This document shows positions 1-10,497 of a stretch of DNA of 64,000 bases, one piece after another. The stretch lies in assembly GCA_015039465.1 (NCBI GenBank), contig MU130363.1:1-64000 (forward strand), in the 5' to 3' direction. Position numbers and translations under genes: made by a program. The DNA is from Phlegmacium glaucopus (Eukaryota > Basidiomycota > Agaricomycetes > Agaricales > Cortinariaceae). Numbering within the stretch: the first letter of the stretch is position 1; each line of letters opens with the position of its first letter. The notes beneath the pieces were generated by a model, which worked only from the letters and a program-made list of their open reading frames with translations, had not been told where the DNA came from and searched no databases.

Positions 1-357
1 ATCCCAAACACCTTACCACACCTTCGTCATAACAACTATTCCTTTGTCATCACTTTCCCACTATCAGTCAGCACACCAGCCATGGATTATTCACCTAAGA
101 ATGCAGGACCTTTTCCGGGAGCAGAACGCAGCACTTATATTTATATTTTATATTTTGGTTGCAATTCCTTTTATATTTAAAGTACTCGAACTTGTATGTT
201 TTCCCTTAGTTCGAATATCAACTTTGTTTCCTCCTCTTGTTCATCCTCTAAGTCACTGAGGTCTTCCGTCTTATTACTTCTTCTTCCGTTCCGAAATCAG
301 GACACCTTAGGAGCTGGGCGGCACAGCACACACACTGAGGCCAACGTCCTTTCCGGG
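1..357. other. No gene recognised; flank of copia relic
   Basis: The stretch lies immediately 3' of the truncated gag-protease frame on the minus strand. I find no integrase or reverse transcriptase signature on either strand, so the pol part of the element is not present here. Short open frames carry no recognisable motif. Confidence 0.5.
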
Positions 358-1662
358 TTACTGTTCCAGTTCCGTTCCGGAGTAACTCCGACGTGACTTC
401 CTTGTTTTAAACTTAACAGTCTTCCCTTTCAGAGTGAATCGAACAAGGCAGTCGCCACTGGCCATGGTCCGCAATATTCCATGATTTGCTGTGGTCATGT
501 CTCGAGCCTGCGTTACCTCGTAAGTCCAGAAGACTTTCCGGTCTTTAAGCAGGTGAGACAATGTCCCAGAGTCGAGAAGATTTGCTAATGTTTTTCCAGA
601 GAAAAAACCAGCAAAATCGGCTGCGGTGGGGTGATGATCAATTGAGGCGCAAGATAAGTCGCCTATGTAGGTATTGCATGTCGACGACGGATCTTTAACA
701 GGAGCAGAGGTAGTAGAGGAGGACGCAGTGCGATCTGAGGAACTGGAAGAAGTTGAGACAGCAGCTAATTCTGGTGTTTTCGCTTTTCCTTTGGGTTTTG
801 ATGCCTGACCTTTTCCTTCCATTCCTCCACCTTTAGCAAAGCAATGGTCTCTATCATGCGACTTCCCCCCGCAATTCGAACAAAGAATGCCCAGAGGGTT
901 TTTGTCATGTTTTCGGATCGAATTTGGATCTCCTGCATGATTGCAGTACTCTGATCCAGGGCCAGATTTCGAGGGCTTGGAAGATTCAATCCATTGACAT
1001 TCCAAAACTAGCCAACTGATTATACGATTCAGCAGAGTGTCATGAGGAGCAGGGACCACAGCGATGGCTTGACTGTCAACAAAGTCTTGGTTGATTTGTG
1101 TGAGGAGCATCTGGAAATGAAGCCAAGACCCGTTTGAAGGAAGACCTCGAATAATTGAATGAACCATCTCGTATTCGGTGTAAGGTACCCCCATCTCTAT
1201 GAAGCGTATACGCCCAGTCTTGAATTCTCCTAAGTATCTCTCCAGATCACGATGATCCTTGAGTTTTACGTTTGACAGGCGATCGCGAAGATCAAGCTGC
1301 GACATAACATCCTTACGACTGTAGAGTCCTTTTAAGGTTTCCCAAACACTTCGAGCGGTGACTGCTACGCCATGAGGTAGCAGGGCGAGAGTAACAGGAG
1401 TGATTCGACGTTCAACGATGGTACGTGCTCTTGAGTCTGACTTCCACCATTCTCGAAACGCAGCAATATCTTCAGCAGATGACATTGCAGTGGGAACTGC
1501 GGGTTGAGGCTCAATTGGGAAAGGAGAGTAGATGTCGGCATCGCCTTCAACGTGTCCCCAGTACCCTTCACCTTGAAGAACCTGACTGATTCCTCTTTTC
1601 CAGGCCTCATAATTTGATGGTCCAACGAGCAATTCAATATGGTCGAGTTTAATCGTGGACAT
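358..1662 (-). CDS. Ty1/copia-type gag with start of protease, truncated
   Basis: This is the capsid (gag) part of an LTR retrotransposon polyprotein. The N-terminus has the copia gag signature (YEAWKRGISQVLQGEGYW), followed by the helical gag region. A CCHC zinc knuckle, C-x2-C-x4-H-x4-C (CSNCGGKSHDRDHC), lies near residue 260. An aspartic-protease-like LDSGTLSHLL motif lies near residue 362. The frame stops about 70 residues later, before the gag-pre-integrase segment, and no integrase, reverse transcriptase or RNase H follows, so the element is 3'-truncated. I chose the Met at 1662 because the copia gag signature begins right after it; an in-frame Met at 1767 is also possible. The frame has no internal stop, so decay is recent or a gag-only function persists; the latter is only speculation. 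Confidence 0.85.
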   Translation of the reverse strand: MSTIKLDHIELLVGPSNYEAWKRGISQVLQGEGYWGHVEGDADIYSPFPIEPQPAVPTAMSSAEDIAAFREWWKSDSRARTIVERRITPVTLALLPHGVAVTARSVWETLKGLYSRKDVMSQLDLRDRLSNVKLKDHRDLERYLGEFKTGRIRFIEMGVPYTEYEMVHSIIRGLPSNGSWLHFQMLLTQINQDFVDSQAIAVVPAPHDTLLNRIISWLVLECQWIESSKPSKSGPGSEYCNHAGDPNSIRKHDKNPLGILCSNCGGKSHDRDHCFAKGGGMEGKGQASKPKGKAKTPELAAVSTSSSSSDRTASSSTTSAPVKDPSSTCNTYIGDLSCASIDHHPTAADFAGFFSGKTLANLLDSGTLSHLLKDRKVFWTYEVTQARDMTTANHGILRTMASGDCLVRFTLKGKTVKFKTRKSRRSYSGTELEQ

Positions 1663-1925
1663 GATGTATGTGCAAATATATGCGTGAATTTGTTGACAGA
1701 ATATGAAAACAGAACACGAAGTAGGCTTTATGAGCTCTAAAGAATTGTCGATGGAGAGTCTAGGCAATTTGAATATATGCGCGAATGCAGAGAAGTAAGA
1801 TTGCTCTGAAGTGAGCGAGTTGTTCCAAGCGATATCACAAGCGATGTCACCTAGACTTATGGATAATTATGTCGCTTGATTTAGCAAGCGGGGCCCATAA
1901 CCTCTTGAAGTCTAGGTGAAGTAAT

Positions 1926-2093
1926 CTCAGTGTTAAGGTCGATATGACGGTGAACAACTAATCATTATGTACCTAGATGAAGTAATCTAGGTAGTGTAAA
2001 CAAGCGAGTAAGTTATAATGTACAAGGTAGTGGGAGAACACAATGGTCTTACCTCAGTGTTAAGGTCGATATGACGGTGAACAACTGAGGTAA
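1926..2093. repeat. 34-bp direct repeat pair with palindromic arms
   Basis: An identical 34-bp segment occurs at 1926-1959 and 2053-2086, spaced by 127 bp. Its core begins TGTT and ends AACA, like LTR termini. The second copy is framed by perfect 10-bp inverted arms (2049-2058 and 2084-2093). A related inverted pair built on TCACCTAGACT lies at 1847-1857 and 1909-1919. The position just upstream of the gag start suggests remnants of the 5' LTR or leader of the copia element, but I cannot delimit a full LTR. Confidence 0.6.
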
Positions 2094-2362
2094 GAAAGAT
2101 GCGAATGCGAATTTATGTACGAAATCTAAGGCGTCTACACGAACAAATATGAAATGGGGTGGCGCGACGTGACGCGTGAAATCATGTGATGGGACGAATA
2201 CGAACAGGATAAACCTTGGATAAACCGTAGATTGCTTTTTGATCCTTCGATGTCGGAAGGCTGAATCACACGTGCACTTTGCCCCCCCCAGTGGTGGTTC
2301 AATTTGAAGAGATCTCTCTTCCTTTTATACACCTCACCATCCACCCAGTGTTTACTAGCAAA

Positions 2363-4188
2363 ATGGCCTTTGCAGACTCACATGGTACCCGTTCCATCTT
2401 CTACGGAGCCGTCATAAACCCCATCAGCCTTACCTGCTACTCTATTTTACCACAATGTTTGCTTTCTATCGATCCATCTGGAAGAATTGAATGGATGATC
2501 GGTAACATAGAAAGACATGAACTTCAAGAAACTTTAACATCGAAAGGATGCGTCGACATTGATATCGTAATTTTGGGGGATGGACAGTTCCTTATGCCAG
2601 GATTCATCGATACGCATACGGTACTTCTGATTGCAAGAGATTTGTATACCTAACCCTATCTCCTTGCATAGCACGCGCCTCAATTTCCAATCATGGGGAC
2701 GTCAGTCGTTTTATCTTCCTGTCATTATCATTCGTTTCTGAAAAGAAGCCTTCATGCGTCCAGGGGTAATCAGTATGTGCTACTTGAGTGGCTGAAGACA
2801 CTCGTTTTTCCTATGGAGCGTCAGTTCAAGAACGAGCATTTTGCACGAAAGGCGTACGAGTCGGTCGTTAGACGTATCCTCGATTTTGGGGTATAGTTCA
2901 ACATTTGAAATTTTAACCCTACATAACTAACTTTTTTATGTCCAGACTACGACCTGTTGTTACTACAGTACTCTTCATCTTGACGCAACCAAGATTTTAG
3001 CCGACATAACTCACGCGTACGGCCAACGTGCATTTATCGGCGTAAATACATACGCATTTTTTTCTACATCAAAGGCTTATCTGGGCTTATCATCACTTTA
3101 TAGAAATGTAACATGAACCGCAATTCACCAGACGACTACATTGAACCATCCACCGAGGTATCTGTGGAGAATACCCACTCACTTATATCCTATATCCGTG
3201 GCCTTGACCATCACTCTAATCACCCTGGTCAAGAACCTCTAGTCCAACCCGTCCTCACACCGCGTTTCGCCCTTAGCTGCACTGAAGACCTCCTCACTAG
3301 CTTATGTTCTCTCGCCGCTTCAGACCCTACTCTCCGTATTCAAACACACATATCGGAAAACAAGATAGAGATCGTGGATACCCTCAAAGCATTTCCAGAA
3401 GCCAAGAGTTATGCAGCAGTATATGATATGTTCGGCCTGCTACGCAATAATACCATTTTGGCACATGCTGTTCATCTCACCGAGGATGAAGTAGAATTGA
3501 TCAAGGAAAGAGGAGTGGGGATAAGTCATTGCCCGACGAGTAATTTCAATTTGAACAGTGGTATTGCACCCATTGGATATTACTTGGATAGAGGAATTAA
3601 GGTAGGGGCTGTTTCAGCGATGGTTTATGTCTAATGAAACACAATTCATTTTGTATTGTTTCTTAGGTTGGGTTAGGCACAGATGTTTCTGGTGGATACT
3701 CACCTTCCATGATAACTGCTATACAAAACGCCAGCATCGCGTCCAAGGCACTTTCATTCAACAGAGAATGTCCTTGCCCATCTTCCCATCCAGCCAGCGA
3801 GTCCCACGACCACCATCATGACCTTCAATTCACCAACCGTCCTCTCAAAATCTCCGCCCTGTTATATTTAGCCACAGTCGGAGGAGCAGCCGTATGTGGT
3901 ATCGAAAAACAAGTAGGATCATTCGACGTGGGAAAAAGCTTCGATGCCCTTCTAGTTAGCGTCGGAGAGGATAACCTGAATCCTGGATTATGGGCATTGA
4001 ATAGTTCCAGGATTCCTACCCATGGTACTGCCGCTGATGGTGCTGCGCACTCGGAGGGTTGGTTGGAAAAGAAGAAAGAGATCGTGGATGGTTGGTTGGA
4101 ACGTTTCTTGCATTGTGGAGATGACCGAAATATTGAGAGGGTTTATGTTCAAGGACGTTTGGTCGGTGGACGAACGTTTAATGCTTGA
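2363..4188 (+). CDS. gud1: Guanine deaminase
   Basis: Hydrolytic deamination of guanine to xanthine in cytosolic purine salvage. There are six exons: 2363-2620, 2672-2700, 2764-2890, 2946-3041, 3104-3601 and 3667-4188. They encode 509 residues, a usual length for fungal guanine deaminases. Amidohydrolase metal-site motifs are in order: the HxH in PGFIDTHTHAPQFPIMGTG, which is rebuilt across introns 1 and 2; a later His in THISEN; the His in LAHAVHLT; and the metal Asp in VGLGTDVSGGYS. The family-typical EWLKTLVFPMERQF stretch is also present. Exon 2 is only 29 nt. The start is the first Met of the frame giving a normal N-terminus. The gene appears intact and is convergent with the membrane-protein gene downstream. 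Confidence 0.93.
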
Positions 4189-4801
4189 TGTTGGGTGATG
4201 TGTGGTATACTCTCAACCCTCCTGTATTTATAGATCCCTGCCTGTTATCTTCTCATTTACGATTGGCGATGAAATAACGTGTACTGATATGAATACCTTT
4301 TAGATTTTTTTGTTGCCCTTTTTGTACGGTTAGTTACTTTAGTCTCTCTAGGCAGACCTTACAAACGAACGACAGTCGATATGTAAATATACCGTTCCCT
4401 GAATTCATCCCATCAGTAACTTGTGTTACGGATGTCGATAAGACACAGCCGCATGCAAAATAATCATTGAAAGAAAAGAGGAGATAGATAGTCTTAATAG
4501 ATAGTAGTGAGCGGATGTCAGTACTGTCAGTGACAACTGGGAGATTTCTGTTGATGATATAAGGAAGATGAAGGGATTGTCCAAATGTGTAAGACAACAA
4601 ACACTGAACCCCAAAGACAAAGAAAAAGAGAGAGATAATTGTACTTTTTCATATCAAAGAACAATAGTCATCACAGCCGAAGAATGAGTAGAGGAATATA
4701 AACCGTAATAGATAATCTACCATATGAAAAAGAACACAGTAAAAAAAGAACCCCAGAAAAAAAAACCTTTAGAGAAAAATCCAACTTAGAGTATGTGTCG
4801 T
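4189..4801. other. Convergent intergenic stretch
   Basis: The 3' flanks of guanine deaminase and of the minus-strand membrane-protein gene meet here. The right half is A-rich on the plus strand. It presumably holds both 3' UTRs; I see no further gene. Confidence 0.5.
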
Positions 4802-6866
4802 TCACTCTATATATGCAGGGGGTGCATTTGCTGTCCTCGGTCCGCTGCTGGGAGGTTCCTCATATAGACCTCCATCCAGATGAACAAGGGGCGCTTTCTC
4901 TGGAGGCATATTCAAAGGACGACCTTTCCCATCATACGACGGGGCCTGCTGCGAAGGACCAGAACCCATGGAAAGTGAAGATGAGCCTATTTCCGTGTAA
5001 GGCTGATAGTCGTAATCAGTGTTATTGGTCACTTGTAATGAGGGTACGCGACCAAATGGGCGATGTGGATGTTTTTGTTGTTGATTTGAACTGTGTATAG
5101 CTCCCATCGAGGGGAGACTTGGCGCACCACTACTGCTATCACCCCCATTATAAGGCGTGGAAGAATTCCCGATATACGAAGCATGGCTATACACCGAGGG
5201 CGTACTGGCCCTGCTATCATACGGAAGGTTGGTACTAGGGCCGGGTCCATCACCTCTGTTACTATTATTATTAGAGGATGTAGACGGTCCTGCCTGTGCC
5301 TGTCCAAACCCATGACTGGCATTCCAGTTCTGCAGGGCAGGTGGGTAACCTCCGTGAGGTTTAGCTATAGTAACAAGAGGACCGGGTTGAGAAGATGATC
5401 CTGTGGAAGGTCTTGAAGAGGAAGGTCTAGAAGATGTAGCAGCAGTAGCATAAGCGCCTGAAGCAGCCGCTGCAGTTCCTATCCCTACGATGAGAGGTAT
5501 GAAAGAAGGATCGCCTATGTTCGAAGCGATAGGAGGTAGATTGCCAATGACGCCATGACCACCTGATACAGTCTGTCCCAAGCCGCCATCAGTCCCTAGA
5601 GGACCAGAGGCTTGTCCTAAGCCTGCGTCGTTACCAAAAATTCCGTGACCGCCGGTTGTAGACTGTCCTAGACCCATGTCATTCCCAAATGCCCCTTGAC
5701 CGCTGGCTTGACCTAGACCGCCGTCATTGCTAAATATCCCTTGACCTTGAGCACTAGCTTGGCCTACACCCCCATCATTTCCAAATACCCCTTGACCAAG
5801 GGCTTGACCTTGACCTCCGTCATTGCCAATGGCGGCTTGACCTTGACCTTGAACTGCAGATGGACCTTGACCTTGACCTGCAGATGGACCTGAAGCCTGT
5901 CCGGTTCCCCCGCCATTTCCGAGCATATTTTGAAAGGCAGGAGACGTATCTGGGAAGGAGAGCGAAATAGGGTTGGAGCTCGGCTGTCCCACCACACCAT
6001 ATTTGTATGATGGTTTATCGAGCAGGGGATCCTTCTGATGAGGACCAGAATGGTTGTGATCGTGATGGTCGAAGAAATCATCGTATTTTGGTTCTTTCTT
6101 GCTGTAATATAACATTCAGCCAACGGTCCAAAGCGAATATCGAAATTTTTAAAAAAGCTTACACTAAATACCAAGTTAAGAGGCCAAGTAAGAGGAGAGC
6201 GGCTACGCCTCCAACGACACCTCCAACGATGGGTCCAGGACTTATTTTCTTACCTGACGGGCTACCGGTTGACTGGGCGCCGACAGTAATAGCAGGATGC
6301 GTTGAAGTCGATACAAAAAGAGAAGTGAATGTAGACCCATCAGAGGTAATCAGTGAATTTGTGGTGAAGATCGTGGGCGGTGGAGTAGTAACCACAGATG
6401 AAGATGTCGTTGTTGACAATGTGTCCGTTGAAATTGACGAGGTTGACGATGAGGTTGATTCGGTCGATGTAGTTGAAGATGTAGGTGTTGAAGAAGTCGA
6501 TGAATCCGACGTTGGAGTCGAACTCGAGGAACACGAAGATCCAAAGAGGGTAGTCAACACTGTCACTGGAACATCGACTGTCAACGTAGCCGGTACAGTA
6601 ACAGTCGTAGTATTGCCTGCGTAATTCGCGACGTCATTAGGAACACTAAAATGCAAACTTTCAAAAATAGGTGGCGCACCTGGAAAAGTAATAAACGATG
6701 TTGTGATCGTCACTTGACATGGGGAGGGCGAGCAAGTGCGAAACACAGTAGTCAACACAGAACCTGGCCCAGTAGAAACGGATTCTGTGGACGTCGTGAC
6801 CAAGCTCTGAGACGTGCTCACTTCTGCTGTCGTGAGAGTCGGGACAACAATACACGACGCGGCCAT
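4802..6866 (-). CDS. Ser/Thr-rich single-pass membrane protein with GNDGG-repeat tail
   Basis: Two exons (6866-6163 and 6101-4802) joined by a 61-nt intron encode 667 residues. Residues 1-210 are rich in Ser, Thr and Val, as expected for an O-mannosylated exterior domain. A Gly/Leu-rich transmembrane helix (IVGGVVGGVAALLLLGLL) follows at about 213-235. The rest is a long disordered tail rich in Gly, Gln, Ser and Pro, with a His/Asp-rich start (FFDHHDHNHSG). The tail carries about seven imperfect repeats built on GNDGGxGQA. I see no classical signal peptide, so insertion would be N-out by the helix itself. Basidiomycetes have many such wall-sensor-like proteins. No enzymatic domain is visible, and function is unknown. 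Confidence 0.8.
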
Positions 6867-7593
6867 ATTCTAAGGATCTAAGAAGTGGTTACAGTGAAAA
6901 GTCGCGAGTCTTTTGACTCTTAAGGCAGTGGTAGCTGAATGTACAAGTCAAGCGGCCAAGGCAGTGACAAGGCGAGAAGAGAAAAAGAAAAAGCAAAAAG
7001 GAGAAAAAGGGATGTCAAGGAGATGAACCGCAAAGGCAAGAAACAGGAAAGCCCTTGGCATGACCCTGAGGTTCATTCTAAATGTCAAACTTCAGCTCAT
7101 GTTGTCCTCATCAACAAGTCCAGAAATGAGCCAATTGCATTACGTAGCATTATTTTTAGTGTACCCTGCCACCAGCTGCCACCTCTCAAACCCCATCCCC
7201 AGGCCTCAGTGGTTGAAGGTCTGTAGAATGACCAAACTCGGGGCTGCTGGAGTTTGGTTTGCTTGTGATACAATTCAACCGCAAAACTCTCAATTGGGAC
7301 AAGTGACTCACGGTATCATCCGGCAAAGTTACAACACAGCCTAATTATTCTCTTATCATACTCCATAAAGCAGATAAAGCCATACGCTGGCGCATGATAA
7401 CCCTCAGACGCGCCTCCACGTTTCATTGTGCAGTGAACTTGTGCATCGCTTCTCAATTGAAAGATCTGTCGTTCTTCACCGAAAATCTTACCCTTCCCAG
7501 TGGTACTTTCTTCGACTTCGAATTCGAATATTAAACGTTGAGTAATATCACCAAAATTTTCGTGACATCGCGTCATTTATGTAATAATGATTA
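6867..7593. other. Intergenic, no supported gene
   Basis: This is the upstream region of the membrane-protein gene. It contains an A/G-rich stretch around 6960-7050. A minus-strand open frame at 7316-7576 has no recognisable motif. Confidence 0.4.
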
Positions 7594-7872
7594 CGGCTAC
7601 ATGCAAAAACCTAGGAACCCCTCGAAAATCAGTTTGTGCGCCTCTGTTTGTACAAACAACCTACTTTTGGTAGCTTGAACGCGCGTTGTCTCCAAGCATA
7701 ATGACACATGTTGTGGAGTTAGGGCACTAGAACCCTTCAACCGCCCCAAGCTCCCTCCATCACTACCGAAACAGGACTTTTAGCATGTTAGGATACCAAA
7801 AACGGTTGTTTATATAAACATTGGCGCATGAGCTGAAATTTCGAGGGGTTCCTAGGTTTTTGCATGTAGCTG
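7594..7872. mobile_element. MITE, Tc1/mariner-like, TA target duplication
   Basis: A 279-bp non-coding element has terminal inverted repeats beginning CGGCTACATGCAAAAACC on the left and CAGCTACATGCAAAAACC on the right-end complement. The arms match at about 33 of 34 positions and then continue with weaker pairing to a TGCGC core. Both ends abut the dinucleotide TA (7592-7593 and 7873-7874), the target duplication of Tc1/mariner-type elements. There is no transposase frame, so it is a non-autonomous element. Confidence 0.85.
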
Positions 7873-8519
7873 TAATTAGCTTCTCATGATATCGTAGTTA
7901 AAACTTGCAACAGCAGGTCTCAACGTTTTTCCAAATCACACCGTAATAAGCGACATTGATTGAGATAGGTCTCTAAGGAAGAAGCAAGTACATAAACAAA
8001 AAAAAAGAAGGCCTTTCAGAACCCAGATTATAGTTTTAATATGTAAATATCATATATGGTCGATCAATCAATGTGTCGCCTTCCACAGTAATTTATAAAT
8101 CCAGATGGTTGACGCGAAGGAAAAGTCGCAAGTAACGGAAGAGGGGGAAAACAGGGAACACAAGCACAGACGGAGAGTCTAAATTTTAAAGATAGAGGTA
8201 TAGGGTATATTGTGTGCGTGGGACCGTGTTTGTAGATTTCATGATAATAATGTGTAAATTTCGTTTTAGATGATCGTGGTGATAGTGGTGATAAATGACA
8301 GTGATAGTGAGTGTGGCATACTGGATGAGCAGAAACGCATCATCGCAGAATCAGGGGGAGACAGGCGGCAAGTGTAAACTTCTAATCAAACGGTTCATAT
8401 GAAGGACAGTCTGACTCTGTTGACAGTGAGTTTAGGACGAAGAGATCCATTGTAGGTCCCAGACGGGATAAACTTGAATGGGCCGAACGAATGTACCGAA
8501 AAGATTCCTGGGCCCGCTA
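7873..8519. other. Intergenic, AT-rich
   Basis: AT-rich sequence downstream of the minus-strand hypothetical gene, probably including its 3' UTR. A short run of GTGAT-type repeats occurs around 8275-8320. No gene was recognised. Confidence 0.4.
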
Positions 8520-9665
8520 TCACGACCCGCCATCCACCAGCTTGGGTTTTATTGGAGGAATCTTCTTCGTACTAGGAGGTCTCAGAAAACTCGTCATCTT
8601 TCTTGGCGATGGCGGCGGAGAATCGCTCAACACGTCCACCTTGCTCGCCAAGCGGGGATAAATTGCACGTCCCTCGATGATTGTTTCGGTCTGACTGATA
8701 TTGCGTGGAAAACTATCCTCCTCCCATGCCTCACCTTCCACCCCCTCCTCCCTTTCCCCTTCTTCGTATTCCTCTACGTGGTGATCATCTACGATTGATG
8801 TTGTGGTTCCGGGAATGGGTGGAAGAGCCGGAGAGGGTGGTTTAGATGCTTTTGTAGGTGTCGGCGATCCAGTGTTAGAGTGTCCGTCCCCAGTATCCTT
8901 GGAACCCTCCTGCGATTCTGGGGTAGAAATAGCAGTAGCCGCAACCGCGGCCGCAGCTACGTCTTTATGTGATACCCGTTTCCATAACGTCCTACCTGCT
9001 ACTTTGACCATCCGCCCTATGACTAGTAACGGGTCATCAACTTCATCCACATTTTTGCCTTTCTTCCTCCCACGACGACGACGCTGACGATGCCAATCAA
9101 TATCATCATCGTCATCATCATCGTCCCTCTCCTCTTCTCGTGCGGCAGCATAAGCAGCATAAGCAGCAAACCGCGCATGCCGAGCCGCCAATTCCTCTTG
9201 TTGCCTCCGATATTCTTCTGACCCCCCAGCGGTCCACATTGGAGGCGCGTTCCGATCTTTATACCCCGAGCGACGGCGTCTTGCTTGTCCACGAGCAGCC
9301 ATGCCGAGGGGAACAGTCGATCGCCGTTTCCGTGGCAATAATTCGGGTAGAGGTGCGAATTTGACGTTAAGAGTGGGTAGTGAAGAGGAAGATGCGGTTG
9401 CATTGCTAGTTGTAGGTAGAGTTGTTAGCTCTGACTGAGTCGTCTCTACGGTCGTAGTTGGCGTTGGGGTACCAGAGTCATCGGAGGATGGGGGGGTATG
9501 GAGAGGCGACGATGGCAGAGATGTCGCTAAGGAGGGTTCAATTTTCGATGGTATCTCGAGAGTCAAAGCCCGTTTAAGTTCTAGTTGCAGATCTGGTGAC
9601 TCGAGAGACATGGATTTCGTCGAGATAGCTCGTTCGATGGATAGTTGATCGTGAAAAGATGACAT
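8520..9665 (-). CDS. Hypothetical basic/acidic low-complexity protein
   Basis: A single exon of 381 residues. The start at the MSSFHDQL methionine is the first conventional ATG; further in-frame codons upstream lack a convincing Met. The N-terminal third is Ser/Thr/Pro-rich. The centre has a compact segment that looks conserved in kind (KFAPLPELLPRKRRSTVPLG), then an Ala/Arg/Glu-rich helix, a run of eight Asp, and a strongly basic stretch (WHRQRRRRGRKKGK). The stretch DDPLLVIGRMVKVAGRTLWKR may be amphipathic. The C-terminal third is disordered and ends in a Pro/Lys-rich tail. I do not recognise a family. The basic clusters would fit a nuclear protein, which is inference only. Confidence 0.65.
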   Translation of the reverse strand: MSSFHDQLSIERAISTKSMSLESPDLQLELKRALTLEIPSKIEPSLATSLPSSPLHTPPSSDDSGTPTPTTTVETTQSELTTLPTTSNATASSSSLPTLNVKFAPLPELLPRKRRSTVPLGMAARGQARRRRSGYKDRNAPPMWTAGGSEEYRRQQEELAARHARFAAYAAYAAAREEERDDDDDDDDIDWHRQRRRRGRKKGKNVDEVDDPLLVIGRMVKVAGRTLWKRVSHKDVAAAAVAATAISTPESQEGSKDTGDGHSNTGSPTPTKASKPPSPALPPIPGTTTSIVDDHHVEEYEEGEREEGVEGEAWEEDSFPRNISQTETIIEGRAIYPRLASKVDVLSDSPPPSPRKMTSFLRPPSTKKIPPIKPKLVDGGS

Positions 9666-10497
9666 ATGGAATATAAAAAGAGGGTGGTAATAGACGCTGT
9701 CGACTGGCTTTTGATTTGCCGTCCAAATGTACAGTGAATTATATATGTACAAGTCAAAAAATTAAGCAGCGAAAAGAGAGGTGGGAGGAACGGAATGCAC
9801 GCGGAATCTGGAGTCAAGATGTTTGTTGTCAGTTGCCTTGGAAAATAACAAAAGCTATGAGACATCGCGTCAAAGATAACGCCTAATGGTTGTTCCCGAG
9901 GATTTGTTTGATAATCGAAAATAGATCGGTTGATGTTACACCCCTGGGTGGGAAAAAAGGAGATCTGGATTAATGTAACATTGGCTACCTACATACAACC
10001 GTCATGTAGAAAGGTAGGTAATGGTGCAAGACAGAAAAACACGAAAGCAAGTGAGATAGAATATAAATCGTAAAAGAAGTGGACATTAACGAATTCAAAC
10101 TGCGACAATGGATGGGTCAACCGCATGTCAATCGAACATGGGCCAAGCCGAAATTTACCATATCAAAGGCAGGCCAGACCAGAGGCTCATACGAGAGGGC
10201 ATATAGTTATCGGAGGGGTCATTGGTTGAGAAAACAAGAAGACAGGTTTGTGTGCGTGTGCAAGCCAATAAGAAGCGAACTCAATGGGGCATAAATCAAA
10301 TGCGCCAATGTGTGTCTGCAACTACCGCTGGGAAGAAGACCTGCCGCAGTGCGGCCGAGTGCAACCACCTAGCCCAAGGAAGGCTAGGCAACCAATCAAG
10401 AAAACCCCTGCCGATATTTCGAGGGCGGAGCGAGAGTCTAAAAAAATCGACGCGGGTAAAGCGCGTCCGAGCCATTAGGTCAACAACCCTATTGATG
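9666..10497. other. Intergenic upstream of hypothetical, downstream of UPF1
   Basis: About 830 bp between two minus-strand genes. It presumably holds the 3' UTR of UPF1 and the promoter of the hypothetical gene. Short open frames here have no recognisable motif. Confidence 0.4.

Noticed and set aside
6007..6624. 205-codon plus-strand open frame rich in Val/Glu/Asp
   Set aside because: It is the antisense shadow of the Ser/Thr-rich membrane-protein gene and crosses its intron.
7316..7576. 86-codon minus-strand open frame
   Set aside because: No motif, no credible splice extension, and next to a MITE; likely chance.
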